Below, piece after piece: positions 26,621 to 34,105 of a DNA stretch of 45,522 bases (its first letter is position 1; each line of letters starts with the position of its first letter). The stretch comes from Gammaproteobacteria bacterium (GTDB lineage: Bacteria > Pseudomonadota > Gammaproteobacteria > Burkholderiales > Rhodocyclaceae), in the NCBI GenBank assembly GCA_029289265.1, contig JARFTX010000012.1:1-45522 (forward strand), in the 5' to 3' direction. A program made the position numbers and the translations under genes. A model generated the notes under the pieces. It did not search any database. It was not told the origin of the DNA and saw nothing but the letters and a program-made list of their open reading frames with translations.

Positions 26621-27596
26621 CGTTGCGGGAATCGGCGCCATATCCGTAGCCATAACCATATCCGTATCCGTACAGACCACCACGCTCGCCGGCGCTGCAC
26701 TTGTTGAGCAACATGAGCTTGACCGGGCAGGACTCGATGGTCGCCAACGCCTGCTGCACGGCGGCGTGGGTGGTCCGGTCGGCCTCCACCACCATCACCA
26801 CCTGGCCCATGTGGGTCGCCAGCACGCGCGCCTCGGTGGTGGCGAGCAGCGGTGGCGAATCGAACACGATGATCCGGTCGGCGTAGCGGCGCGACATGTC
26901 GTCGAGCATCTTCGCCATCGCGTCGGACGCCAGCAGTTCGGTCGCGCGCGCATGGGGCGTCCCGGCGGGCAGCAGCGCAAGCTTGTCCAAGTTGGTGCGC
27001 AGGATGACGTCGGAGAGGTCCGGCACGGCACCGAGCAGCACGTCCATCAGGCCCTTTTCCCGAGGCAGTCCGAGCCTGGGCAGCACGCTCGGGTTGGCGA
27101 CATCCGCATCGACGAGCAGGACCGTGAAATCGAGTTCCATGGCCATGCTCATTGCGAGGTTGATCGCGGCGAAGGATTTGCCCTCGCGCGGCACCGCGCT
27201 GGTGACCATCACCAGGTTGCCGTTCGCAATCGGCGCCGCCCCGCCCCCCCGGGCGTTCAGGATGAGCGGACGCTTCACCACCCGGAACTGCTCTGCCAGG
27301 ATGGACTTGGGCTTGTCGGGAGTGACCATGCCCTGCGCGGCAAGTGCGGCGAGATCGATCTCGATCCGTCTCGACACCGGGGCGTGCGCGGGCGTATCCG
27401 GCGCCTCGGGTGGCGCCGGGGGGGGATCGCGGCGGGCCGTCGAAAGGGCGCGGGACTCGACGTCGGCCCTGGCCTTGCGCTGCGCGTCGGCCACCGTATC
27501 CGCTGAAGTGGCTTGATCGTGCGGGGAATCGCCGATGTCGATGCCCGCCTGCTTGAGCTGATCCAGACGCTGAACTGCTTTTTCGATGAGGCTCAT
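26607..27596 (-). CDS. XrtA-associated tyrosine autokinase
   Basis: Cytoplasmic BY-kinase of 329 aa, partner of the chain-length protein encoded 13 bp upstream. The Walker A-like segment VTSAVPREGKSFAAINLA, the A' motif VLLVDADVANPSV and the Walker B-like IIVFDSPPLL define the bacterial tyrosine kinase fold. The C-terminus ends in GLYGYGYGYGYGYGADS, the tyrosine cluster that is autophosphorylated to control polymer length. The ATG at 27596 follows GGAG at eight bases. A Pro/Ala-rich linker occupies residues 35-75. This resembles TIGR03018. Confidence 0.94.
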   Translation of the reverse strand: MSLIEKAVQRLDQLKQAGIDIGDSPHDQATSADTVADAQRKARADVESRALSTARRDPPPAPPEAPDTPAHAPVSRRIEIDLAALAAQGMVTPDKPKSILAEQFRVVKRPLILNARGGGAAPIANGNLVMVTSAVPREGKSFAAINLAMSMAMELDFTVLLVDADVANPSVLPRLGLPREKGLMDVLLGAVPDLSDVILRTNLDKLALLPAGTPHARATELLASDAMAKMLDDMSRRYADRIIVFDSPPLLATTEARVLATHMGQVVMVVEADRTTHAAVQQALATIESCPVKLMLLNKCSAGERGGLYGYGYGYGYGYGADSRNDAAA

Positions 27597-27609
27597 CCGT
27601 GGCACTCCG

Positions 27610-29154
27610 TCAGCGCTGGAGGATCTGCAAGGCCATCGCGGCGACCCCGACGCCGGCAGCGTAGAAGAGAGTCCCGCCGGCGAAAGCGATGTAGCCGAGC
27701 CTTCTCGAGCGCAACATGGCAGGATCGGGCACCGTGGAGATGGCGCCGAGTACCGGCAAGCCGGTGGTCTCGCGCAGCATGCGCGCATCCTGGAAGGCCG
27801 GACGCAACTGGGCGAGCAGGAAGGTGAGCACGAACGCGGCGCCGAGCCCGGCCAAGCCCGCGAGCGGCATCAGCAGCAGGCGGTTCGGCGCCGAAGGCTG
27901 GGTTGGCAGGCTGGGCGGGTCGATCACGCGGAAGTCGGCGATCCCCGACTGAGTGTTCATCTCGGCCGAGATCACCGCTGATTCACGCCGCTGGACGAGT
28001 TGCTCGTAGTTGGCCTTGTGCACGTTGTAATCGCGGTTGAGCTGCGCCTGCTCGGCTTCGAGCTTGGGCAGCAGCTCGGCGTTCTGACGCAACAATCCCA
28101 GCCGTCCTTCGAGCTCCCCGACCCGGGCACGCAGCGACGCGGCGCGGGCCTCGCTGTCCGAGAGCGCGATCTTCATCTGCTGGAACACCGGATTGGCGTT
28201 GGGCGAGCCGAACTGGGTGGGTGCTGCGGCCCGCATCGCTTCGATCTCGCGGGCCTTCTGTTCCTCGAGGTCGGCGAGGACGCGCCGCGCGCCGACGACA
28301 TCCGGATGGTTCTCGGTGAAGCGCTGCAGCATCATGTCGAGATTTTTCTTCAGGGCATCGATGCGACCGTCCAGTTCGGGGATCATCACCGACATCGAAC
28401 CCGGCGTCTGCGGCAGCAGCACCGGCTCCTCGCCCTCGAGCTGGCGGCGGATCGCATCGCGCGAGTGCTCGACCTCGCGCAGCTCGAGCCGGGCCTGGTT
28501 GAGGCGCTCCGACAGGTCGGCGATCTGCGAGACGTAGTCGCGCGCGCCATCGCCCAGTAGCGCCATGTTGCGCAGGCGGAACTCCTTGAGGCGGTTCTCG
28601 GCCTCGGTGAGCTTGATCTCGTAGCTTGCGATCTGGTCCTCGATGAAGCGGCGCGCCGCGTCGGAGTCCTGCCGCTTGCCGACCAGGCCGGATTCGACGA
28701 AGAGCGACACGAGGGCCTGCACCACACGTTGTGCGCGCGCCGGCTCCTCGTCCTCGTACGAGAGGGTGAAGAGATTGTCGCGACCGGTTCCGCCGATGCG
28801 CAGCCCGCTCATCAGGCGGCCGATCAGCGCCTCGCGCTGGGCTGCGTTCTGCACGCCGAGGTCGAGATCGGCCATGGTGATGAGCCGCTCGACGTTGGGC
28901 CGGCTGATGAGGGTGCGGCTGAGGATGGTGATCTGCTGGTCGACGTTGGGCTGGATCGCCAGCCCCGACATCAGCGGACGCAACACCGACTGGGTATCGA
29001 CGAACACGCGCGCCGACGACTGGTACTTGTCGGGCATCTGGTAGATGACCACGCCGCCGGCAATACCGACGACCCACGCCACGGCGAGCCCCCACCAGCG
29101 GTAGCGCCACATCCCGCGCAGGTATCCGAGAATCTGTGTGAGCAGTTCATCCAT
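27610..29154 (-). CDS. XrtA system polysaccharide chain-length determinant
   Basis: Inner-membrane Wzz/PCP-2-like protein of 514 aa that sets polymer length and couples synthesis to export. An N-terminal membrane span (WWGLAVAWVVGIAGGVVIY) precedes a long periplasmic coiled-coil (about residues 170-390 with many Glu/Arg/Leu heptads). Then come FRVIDPPSLPTQPSAP, the GNVR/Wzz proline motif, and two C-terminal spans (LLLMPLAGLAGLGAAFVLTF and YIAFAGGTLFYAAGVGVAAM). The kinase domain is a separate downstream gene. Matches TIGR03007. Confidence 0.94.
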   Translation of the reverse strand: MDELLTQILGYLRGMWRYRWWGLAVAWVVGIAGGVVIYQMPDKYQSSARVFVDTQSVLRPLMSGLAIQPNVDQQITILSRTLISRPNVERLITMADLDLGVQNAAQREALIGRLMSGLRIGGTGRDNLFTLSYEDEEPARAQRVVQALVSLFVESGLVGKRQDSDAARRFIEDQIASYEIKLTEAENRLKEFRLRNMALLGDGARDYVSQIADLSERLNQARLELREVEHSRDAIRRQLEGEEPVLLPQTPGSMSVMIPELDGRIDALKKNLDMMLQRFTENHPDVVGARRVLADLEEQKAREIEAMRAAAPTQFGSPNANPVFQQMKIALSDSEARAASLRARVGELEGRLGLLRQNAELLPKLEAEQAQLNRDYNVHKANYEQLVQRRESAVISAEMNTQSGIADFRVIDPPSLPTQPSAPNRLLLMPLAGLAGLGAAFVLTFLLAQLRPAFQDARMLRETTGLPVLGAISTVPDPAMLRSRRLGYIAFAGGTLFYAAGVGVAAMALQILQR

Positions 29155-29226
29155 GGGTCGGCTTCGTCAGTGCCGCGCGACCGCGGAATCGGGCCGCAAC
29201 CGCGCGGGGGCGGGATTGATCACGAG

Positions 29227-29859
29227 TCAGAACCAGCTTTGCGGAATGATCAGCACATCGCCCGGTCGCATCTCGACGTTGGCCGAAACATCCCCGCGCT
29301 TGACCAGATCACGGATGCGCACGCTGTATTGCTTGTTGCCTTCGCTGGTGCGCAGGATCGAGGCGCGATTGCCGTCGGCGAACTCGGTCATGCCGCCCAC
29401 CGCGATCATCACGTCGAGCAGCGTCATCTTCTGCACGTAAGGCAGGATCTGCGGCCGGGCGGCCTCGCCGACGACTCGGATCTGCTCACTGTAGGGACCG
29501 ACGAAACCGGTCACGATGACGGTGACGACCGGCTCGCGGATATAGGTGGCGAGCGCGGCTTCGATGTCGCGCGCGAGCGTGCTCGCATCCTTGCCCATGG
29601 CTTGCAGGTCTTCGACCAGCGGCGTGGTGATCTTGCCGTCCGGACGAACCGGCACCGACATGGACAGCTCCGGATTGCGCCAAACGACGATGTCGACGGT
29701 GTCGCCCGGCCCGATCACGTAGTTGTACTCGGCGTCCGAAGCCTGGACCGGCGCAGGCGGATAGGATGACGTCGCGCAACCCACCAGGAGGAAGGCGGCC
29801 GCCGCAGCGCCCGTCACCCACCGCGTACCCCTCCCCACCCACGATTTGCATGCTTGCAT
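29227..29859 (-). CDS. XrtA-locus polysaccharide export lipoprotein (Wza/SLBB-like)
   Basis: Outer-membrane export protein of 210 aa. With the ATG at 29859 it has a signal peptide ending in FLLVGC, a lipobox with Cys28. YNYVIGPGDTVDIVVWRNPE is the Poly_export domain, then LVEDLQAMGKDASTLARDIE and an SLBB-like segment VTVIVTGFVGPYSEQIRVVG; it ends EMRPGDVLIIPQSWF. Alternative start upstream (29892) exists, but AGGGGG ten bases before 29859 and the signal peptide favour the shorter form. It is the first gene of the leftward core operon. Confidence 0.93.
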   Translation of the reverse strand: MQACKSWVGRGTRWVTGAAAAAFLLVGCATSSYPPAPVQASDAEYNYVIGPGDTVDIVVWRNPELSMSVPVRPDGKITTPLVEDLQAMGKDASTLARDIEAALATYIREPVVTVIVTGFVGPYSEQIRVVGEAARPQILPYVQKMTLLDVMIAVGGMTEFADGNRASILRTSEGNKQYSVRIRDLVKRGDVSANVEMRPGDVLIIPQSWF

Positions 29860-30058
29860 GGTTCGCTTACCCCCTGAATTTGATCTTCGCACGCCTATGA
29901 CATGGTGCCGACGACGTCAATGCTAGCAAGATTTCCATGGAAAGTTTTAGGAGAAATTACACAAACGGTTACAGCCCCCTGACCCCATAAATCGTATCGT
30001 GCCCGACTTGAGTAGTGCCGGGCAGCAAAGGGGTGCTTTGCTGGGCTAATGTTGGATT
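29860..30058. promoter_or_regulatory. Divergent promoter region of the XrtA core operon
   Basis: These 199 bp separate the export lipoprotein gene (leftward) from the acyltransferase (rightward) and must hold the promoter of the large operon. The stretch is AT-richer than the flanks. I found no convincing RpoN -24/-12 pair and no strong sigma-70 pair on either strand. CTGACCCCAT (29979-29988) is a partial copy of the repeat motif seen near 36907 and 38471. A stem-loop-like inverted repeat lies at 30023-30043. Confidence 0.45.
30023..30043. repeat. Perfect 8-bp inverted repeat upstream of acyltransferase
   Basis: CAGCAAAG (30023-30030) and CTTTGCTG (30036-30043) pair perfectly around GGGTG. 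It ends 15 bp before the acyltransferase ATG. Without a following T-tract it is not a rho-independent terminator; it could be an operator or an mRNA hairpin that affects translation. Confidence 0.6.
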
Positions 30059-30862
30059 ATGACGATCGTTAACAATGGCTCCTCCGCTTCCGCCTCGACG
30101 GACGCATTCGAGCATAACCCTTCATGCTGGAAATGCCCGGATTGCAGGGCCAGTCGAGCGCCGCCCATCGGGATCGATCCCGCCCTGAGGCTCGAACGGC
30201 AGGACTTCTCCGTGCGCCTGGCTTGCGCCGACCCCGAACTCCTGCGCCAGGCGGATGCCTTGGTCGCGCGCGCATACACGCATCGCGGCTTGCAGCCGCC
30301 CCCACTGCGTCCCCAGGCCCACCGCGACGGTGAGATGGTGTTTGCCGCCTGCGACTCCGAAGGCGTCATCGGCACGCTGACGCTGGGCGTGGACCGCGCC
30401 GACGGGTTGCTTGCCGACGAGTTGTACCATGAAGAGATTAACGAGGTGCGTCGGCAAGGCGCTCGAGTGTGCGAAGTCACACGCTTCGCCGTAGATTCCT
30501 GTGCGCCCTCGCGCGACGTCATCGCTGCGATCTTCAACGTCGCTTTCATCCTCGCCCGCAACCTGCACCATTGCACCGACGCCTTCATCGAGGTCAATCC
30601 ACGCCATACCGGGTTTTACAGGCGCCTGCTGGGCTACCGCATCGCCGGCCCGCTGCGCACCTGCCCGCGCGTGCATGCCCCCGCAGTGCTGATGCACATT
30701 CGACTCGACGACGTCGAACGTCGCATCGCCGAAACTCGCAGAAATGCCGAAGGCGACCGCAGCCTATACCGTCTGTTCATGTCGCCGGACGAACAGGCGC
30801 GCATACTCAACAGGTGGATTCGCATCAACGCGGTCGAGCCCGATCCGGTAATCCACGCCTGA
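30059..30862 (+). CDS. FeeM-like PEP-CTERM/exosortase-associated acyltransferase
   Basis: A 267-aa GNAT-fold N-acyltransferase, related to N-acyl amino acid synthases (FeeM) and the autoinducer synthase fold, and of the type found beside exosortase loci (TIGR03694-like). LRLERQDFSVRLACADPELL starts the domain; VCEVTRFAVDS is the conserved substrate-binding strand, and CTDAFIEVNPRHTGFYRRLL the acyl-binding helix. Unusually the first 40 residues hold a Cys cluster, CWKCPDC. It would join an acyl chain from acyl-ACP to an amine. Divergent from the core operon, so probably co-regulated. Product unknown. Confidence 0.8.
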   Translation: MTIVNNGSSASASTDAFEHNPSCWKCPDCRASRAPPIGIDPALRLERQDFSVRLACADPELLRQADALVARAYTHRGLQPPPLRPQAHRDGEMVFAACDSEGVIGTLTLGVDRADGLLADELYHEEINEVRRQGARVCEVTRFAVDSCAPSRDVIAAIFNVAFILARNLHHCTDAFIEVNPRHTGFYRRLLGYRIAGPLRTCPRVHAPAVLMHIRLDDVERRIAETRRNAEGDRSLYRLFMSPDEQARILNRWIRINAVEPDPVIHA

Positions 30863-30929
30863 ATCACATCTGCCGCCGCGGATTGGCCCGCATCGCGTGC
30901 CTGTGGGTCCGACGCGCCAGGGCAGACCG

Positions 30930-32366
30930 TCAGAACCAGCGCCGCAGTTCCATGTACACGCGGTCCCGAGCATCGAAGCGGCCGAACAAGCCCTGACTGC
31001 GCCCGCCGAAGATGTCCGCGCCAAACTGCCCGCGCCACGCCGGGGTGATGTTCCAGACGAGCTTGGGACGCAGCATGTAATCCTCGCGGTTCAGGCTGGT
31101 CGCGTACAGCACCTCCGCCTCGAGGTCATTGCCGATGCGCCGATTCACCAGCAGCGTCGCACCCGACTCGTTGCGGTCGAAGCCGAATCCCGGGGTGTGG
31201 CTGAACGCCTGCCGGCCATAGTATTGAAGATTCACGCGCCAGACGTTCTCGATCGGGATGTCGATGCCGACGACGTAGTCGAGCATGCTCGTGTCCTTGA
31301 GCCCGAACGGCGCGGGGTCGGCCGTGATGAACCTGCGCCCGCGCGTGTGCACGCCCTCGCCCTTCAAGACAAAGGCGCCGAAGTCCTTGGAGAAGGTCGC
31401 GCCGATCTGGTGGATGCGATCGTTGCGCAACTCGAACACCGGCCCGGATGGCCCCGGCAGGGTGTAGAGCGTCGGCGCGACGTCGCGGCTGCGGTAATAG
31501 AAGGCGGTCAAGTCCCAGCCGTCGATCAGATGCGAGATGCGCGCGCCCCAGTGGGTGTTGGAGAGGCGCCGCGACGGGCGCACCTCGCGCACGTCGGCAT
31601 CGGCCGTCAGGAAAGGAAAGGGAAAGAAATCGGCGCCTGGGCGTCCGACCTCGTCATGGCTGGGCACGGGCACCCACAGAAGCTCGAAGTGGCTTTGGCC
31701 GGCGAAGTATTCCGCCCGTACCGCCCACTGCGGGATACGCATCGTCTCGAACTCCGGCAGGAAAAACTCCCGCGTGTCGCGGGCCGAGACGACATCGGCG
31801 AGAAACAGGCCGACCATCTCGCCCCACACGATGTGCTGGCGGCCCAGCCGGAACTCCCAGTCGCCGGCCGCGAAATCCAGGTAGGTCTCACGCACCGAGA
31901 AGTCACGCCTCTGGTCGCGGCGCACGGCCGCCGGGTAGTGGCCGCTCTCGAGCCCGTAGGCGGCGTCCCCGTCCGCGCGGGCCGAGGCCTTGAAGCGGAT
32001 GCCGCTGCCGAGACGGCCGGTCGCGGCGAGCTCGAAGCGGGCGCGCAGCTTGGACCAGTGTTCCGGCTGCGCGTACGTATATGCGCCCGCAAACTCGCCG
32101 TAGCCGCCCAGACGCAAGCCCGAGCCCGTCTCGGCGCCCGCATCGGCGCCCGCTTGCAGCGGCGCGTCGAGGTTGAACAAATCGTCGAGATCGTCGTCAT
32201 CGGCAGCCGCAGCGGTGATCAGCATGCAAGCAAGCAATGCGGCCAGAAGGCGCCTGCCGAGCCGCATCCGGGCCGGGCGCGACGCATCCCCGTGACGGCG
32301 CGCCGCGCTCCGACGCATCGCCAGACAAGCCTCCAAGTCCAGCATTCCCGCGTGCCGCTCCACCAT
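30930..32366 (-). CDS. DUF1302-like outer membrane beta-barrel protein
   Basis: A 478-aa outer-membrane protein. A hydrophobic signal LLAALLACMLITAAAA at residues 40-55 is preceded by an unusually long n-region if the start is the ATG at 32366, which has an excellent GGGGGAGG; ATG 32267 would give a normal signal peptide but lacks a ribosome-binding site. The mature part has aspartate-rich DDDDLDDLF, then amphipathic strands (LRLGGYGEFAGAYTY, FRLGRQHIVWGEMVGLFLAD) and a terminal WF. The GRQHIVWGE segment is typical of DUF1302 barrels. These often lie with LolD-like ATPases, as here. Substrate unknown. Confidence 0.75.
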   Translation of the reverse strand: MVERHAGMLDLEACLAMRRSAARRHGDASRPARMRLGRRLLAALLACMLITAAAADDDDLDDLFNLDAPLQAGADAGAETGSGLRLGGYGEFAGAYTYAQPEHWSKLRARFELAATGRLGSGIRFKASARADGDAAYGLESGHYPAAVRRDQRRDFSVRETYLDFAAGDWEFRLGRQHIVWGEMVGLFLADVVSARDTREFFLPEFETMRIPQWAVRAEYFAGQSHFELLWVPVPSHDEVGRPGADFFPFPFLTADADVREVRPSRRLSNTHWGARISHLIDGWDLTAFYYRSRDVAPTLYTLPGPSGPVFELRNDRIHQIGATFSKDFGAFVLKGEGVHTRGRRFITADPAPFGLKDTSMLDYVVGIDIPIENVWRVNLQYYGRQAFSHTPGFGFDRNESGATLLVNRRIGNDLEAEVLYATSLNREDYMLRPKLVWNITPAWRGQFGADIFGGRSQGLFGRFDARDRVYMELRRWF

Positions 32367-32428
32367 GCTGCCTCCCCCTTGTGAGCGATCGCGCCCGCCC
32401 CCCAGCCGCGTGCGCCGCCCGCAGTGCC

Positions 32429-33175
32429 TCAGATTTCCGGATCCTCGTCGCTGCTGCGACGCTCGTTGACCATCACCCAGCCGCCATCGGTTCTGACCCC
32501 GAGCGCGACCAAACGCCCGTCGTCGATGCGCACCAGCCGATCGGCCATGTTCATGACGCGCTTGTCGTGGGTCGAGAAGATGAATGTGGTGCCGGCCTTT
32601 TGATTGATGTCCTTCATCAGGCGCAGGATGCCCTCTCCGGTGTGCCGGTCGAGATTGGCCGTGGGCTCGTCGGCAAGCACCACCTTGGAATGCGTCGCCA
32701 GCGCCCGCGCGATCGCGACGCGCTGGCGCTGGCCGCCCGACAACTGGTTCGGGCGATGCCCGGCAAAGCGCGCAAGCCCCACCATGTCGAGATAATGGCG
32801 CACCCGTTCGGCACGCTCTGCCCGACTCAACTCGCGGAACTGCAGCAGCGGAAACTCGACGTTCTCCTCGGCCGAGAGCACCGGGAGCAGATTGAAGGTC
32901 TGAAAGATGAAGCCGATCGTCCGCGCGCGCAGGTCGGCAAGTTCGTCCGGCGTGCGGCCGGAGACGTCCCGACCGTCGATCAGCACGGCCCCGGCGCTCG
33001 GCGTGTCGATGCACCCGATGATGTTGAGGAGAGTAGACTTGCCACTGCCGGATGGCCCGGCGACGGCAAGAAAGACGCCCGGCTCGATCGCCAGCGTAAC
33101 CTCGCGCAGGGCATGAACCTCTTGCTCACCGAGCATGTAGCGCTTGCTGACGTTGTCGATGCGTACGATCGCCAT
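32429..33175 (-). CDS. LolD/MacB-like ABC transporter ATP-binding protein
   Basis: A 248-aa ABC ATPase of the lipoprotein-release/macrolide-export type. Walker A is GPSGSGKST, the signature LSGGQRQRVAIARAL, Walker B VVLADEPTANLD and the H-loop FSTHD. All catalytic motifs are intact. The ATG at 33175 fits the family N-terminus (VRIDNVSKRYMLGEQEVHAL). It runs toward the DUF1302-like gene and is divergent by 44 bp from the LolA-like gene. Such ATPases need an FtsX/LolE-like permease, but none is in the window, so the partner must be elsewhere or lost. Confidence 0.93.
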   Translation of the reverse strand: MAIVRIDNVSKRYMLGEQEVHALREVTLAIEPGVFLAVAGPSGSGKSTLLNIIGCIDTPSAGAVLIDGRDVSGRTPDELADLRARTIGFIFQTFNLLPVLSAEENVEFPLLQFRELSRAERAERVRHYLDMVGLARFAGHRPNQLSGGQRQRVAIARALATHSKVVLADEPTANLDRHTGEGILRLMKDINQKAGTTFIFSTHDKRVMNMADRLVRIDDGRLVALGVRTDGGWVMVNERRSSDEDPEI

Positions 33176-33219
33176 GCAGTCCGGCCGCGTTTGAATGAGT
33201 TGGCATAAGGATAGCACCC

Positions 33220-34002
33220 ATGAACGAGCGCTTTCGAGTTCGACGCCATTTGATCTCCTGCCTGGCGGCCGGATTGCTGGTTCCCTCGCTTGCGCGGGCG
33301 GCCGGCGCCGAGGCAGGCAATGGCGACGATGCCCTCGCCCGCCGGCTCGTCGAGGCTGCCGACGGGATCCGCTTTCCCCGCGACAGCTTCCAGACCGACA
33401 TCACGGTGACCAACTACAGCGACGGCGAAGCGCGCGACGAACGCGTCTTTCGCGTGCTGTCTCGCGGCAACGAGAACACCATCGTGATGACCATGTCGCC
33501 GGCCTCCGAGCGCGGCCAGGCGCTGCTGATGCGCGGGCGCGACCTGTGGGTGTTCATGCCCACCGTGTCGCAGCCGGTGCGCCTGTCGCTGTCGCAGCGC
33601 CTGACCGGCCAGGTTGCCAACGGCGACCTCGCGCGGGCCAACTTTTCGGGCGACTACAATCCGTCGCGCATCGGCGCCGAAACGGTGGATGGGGTCGCCG
33701 CCCACGTGCTCGATCTGGCCGCCGTCGATCGTGGCGTCACCTATGCTCGCGTCAAGTACTGGGTGGCCGAGTCCGACAGTCGCCCCTTGCTCGCCGAGTT
33801 CTACGCATTGTCCGGGCGACTGCTGAAGACCTGCCGCTACGAGGACTACCGGGAGATGGCCGGCCGGACCCGCCCGACACGCTTGGTCATCGAGGACGCC
33901 TTGAAGAAGGGCGAGATGTCGATCCTCGCCTACGACGCGATGACGCTGCGCGACCTGCCCGAACGCATGTTCACGCGCGAGTACTTGCGGCGCCTGAACT
34001 GA
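33220..34002 (+). CDS. Outer membrane lipoprotein-sorting protein (LolA-like)
   Basis: A 260-aa secreted protein of the LolA-like superfamily that usually neighbours LolD-type ATPases. Signal peptide at residues 9-28 (LISCLAAGLLVPSLARAAG). The core has repeated strands such as FQTDITVTNYSDGEARDERV, MRGRDLWVFMPTVSQPVRLS and PTRLVIEDALKKGEMSILAY, typical of half-barrel lipid carriers. AAGGA lies eight bases before the ATG. It is divergent from the ATPase, so both may share regulation. Probably carries a lipid or lipoprotein across the periplasm. Confidence 0.85.
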   Translation: MNERFRVRRHLISCLAAGLLVPSLARAAGAEAGNGDDALARRLVEAADGIRFPRDSFQTDITVTNYSDGEARDERVFRVLSRGNENTIVMTMSPASERGQALLMRGRDLWVFMPTVSQPVRLSLSQRLTGQVANGDLARANFSGDYNPSRIGAETVDGVAAHVLDLAAVDRGVTYARVKYWVAESDSRPLLAEFYALSGRLLKTCRYEDYREMAGRTRPTRLVIEDALKKGEMSILAYDAMTLRDLPERMFTREYLRRLN

Positions 34003-34105
34003 GAGCTGCACGCGCCCTCGGGGCGCACTGGGCGCAAGCCCCCGTCGCGCATATCCATCGACGGCCGAGTGCCGCCGTGGCAGCTCGTCGAGTTATACTC
34101 TCGTC

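Noticed and set aside
29936-29955. RpoN -24/-12 promoter for the core operon (TGGAAATCTTGC on the minus strand)
   Set aside because: Only seven bases separate GG and GC; the RpoN spacing of ten is not met.
30023-30043. Rho-independent terminator
   Set aside because: The hairpin lacks a T-tract on either strand and lies between divergent genes, where no terminator is needed.
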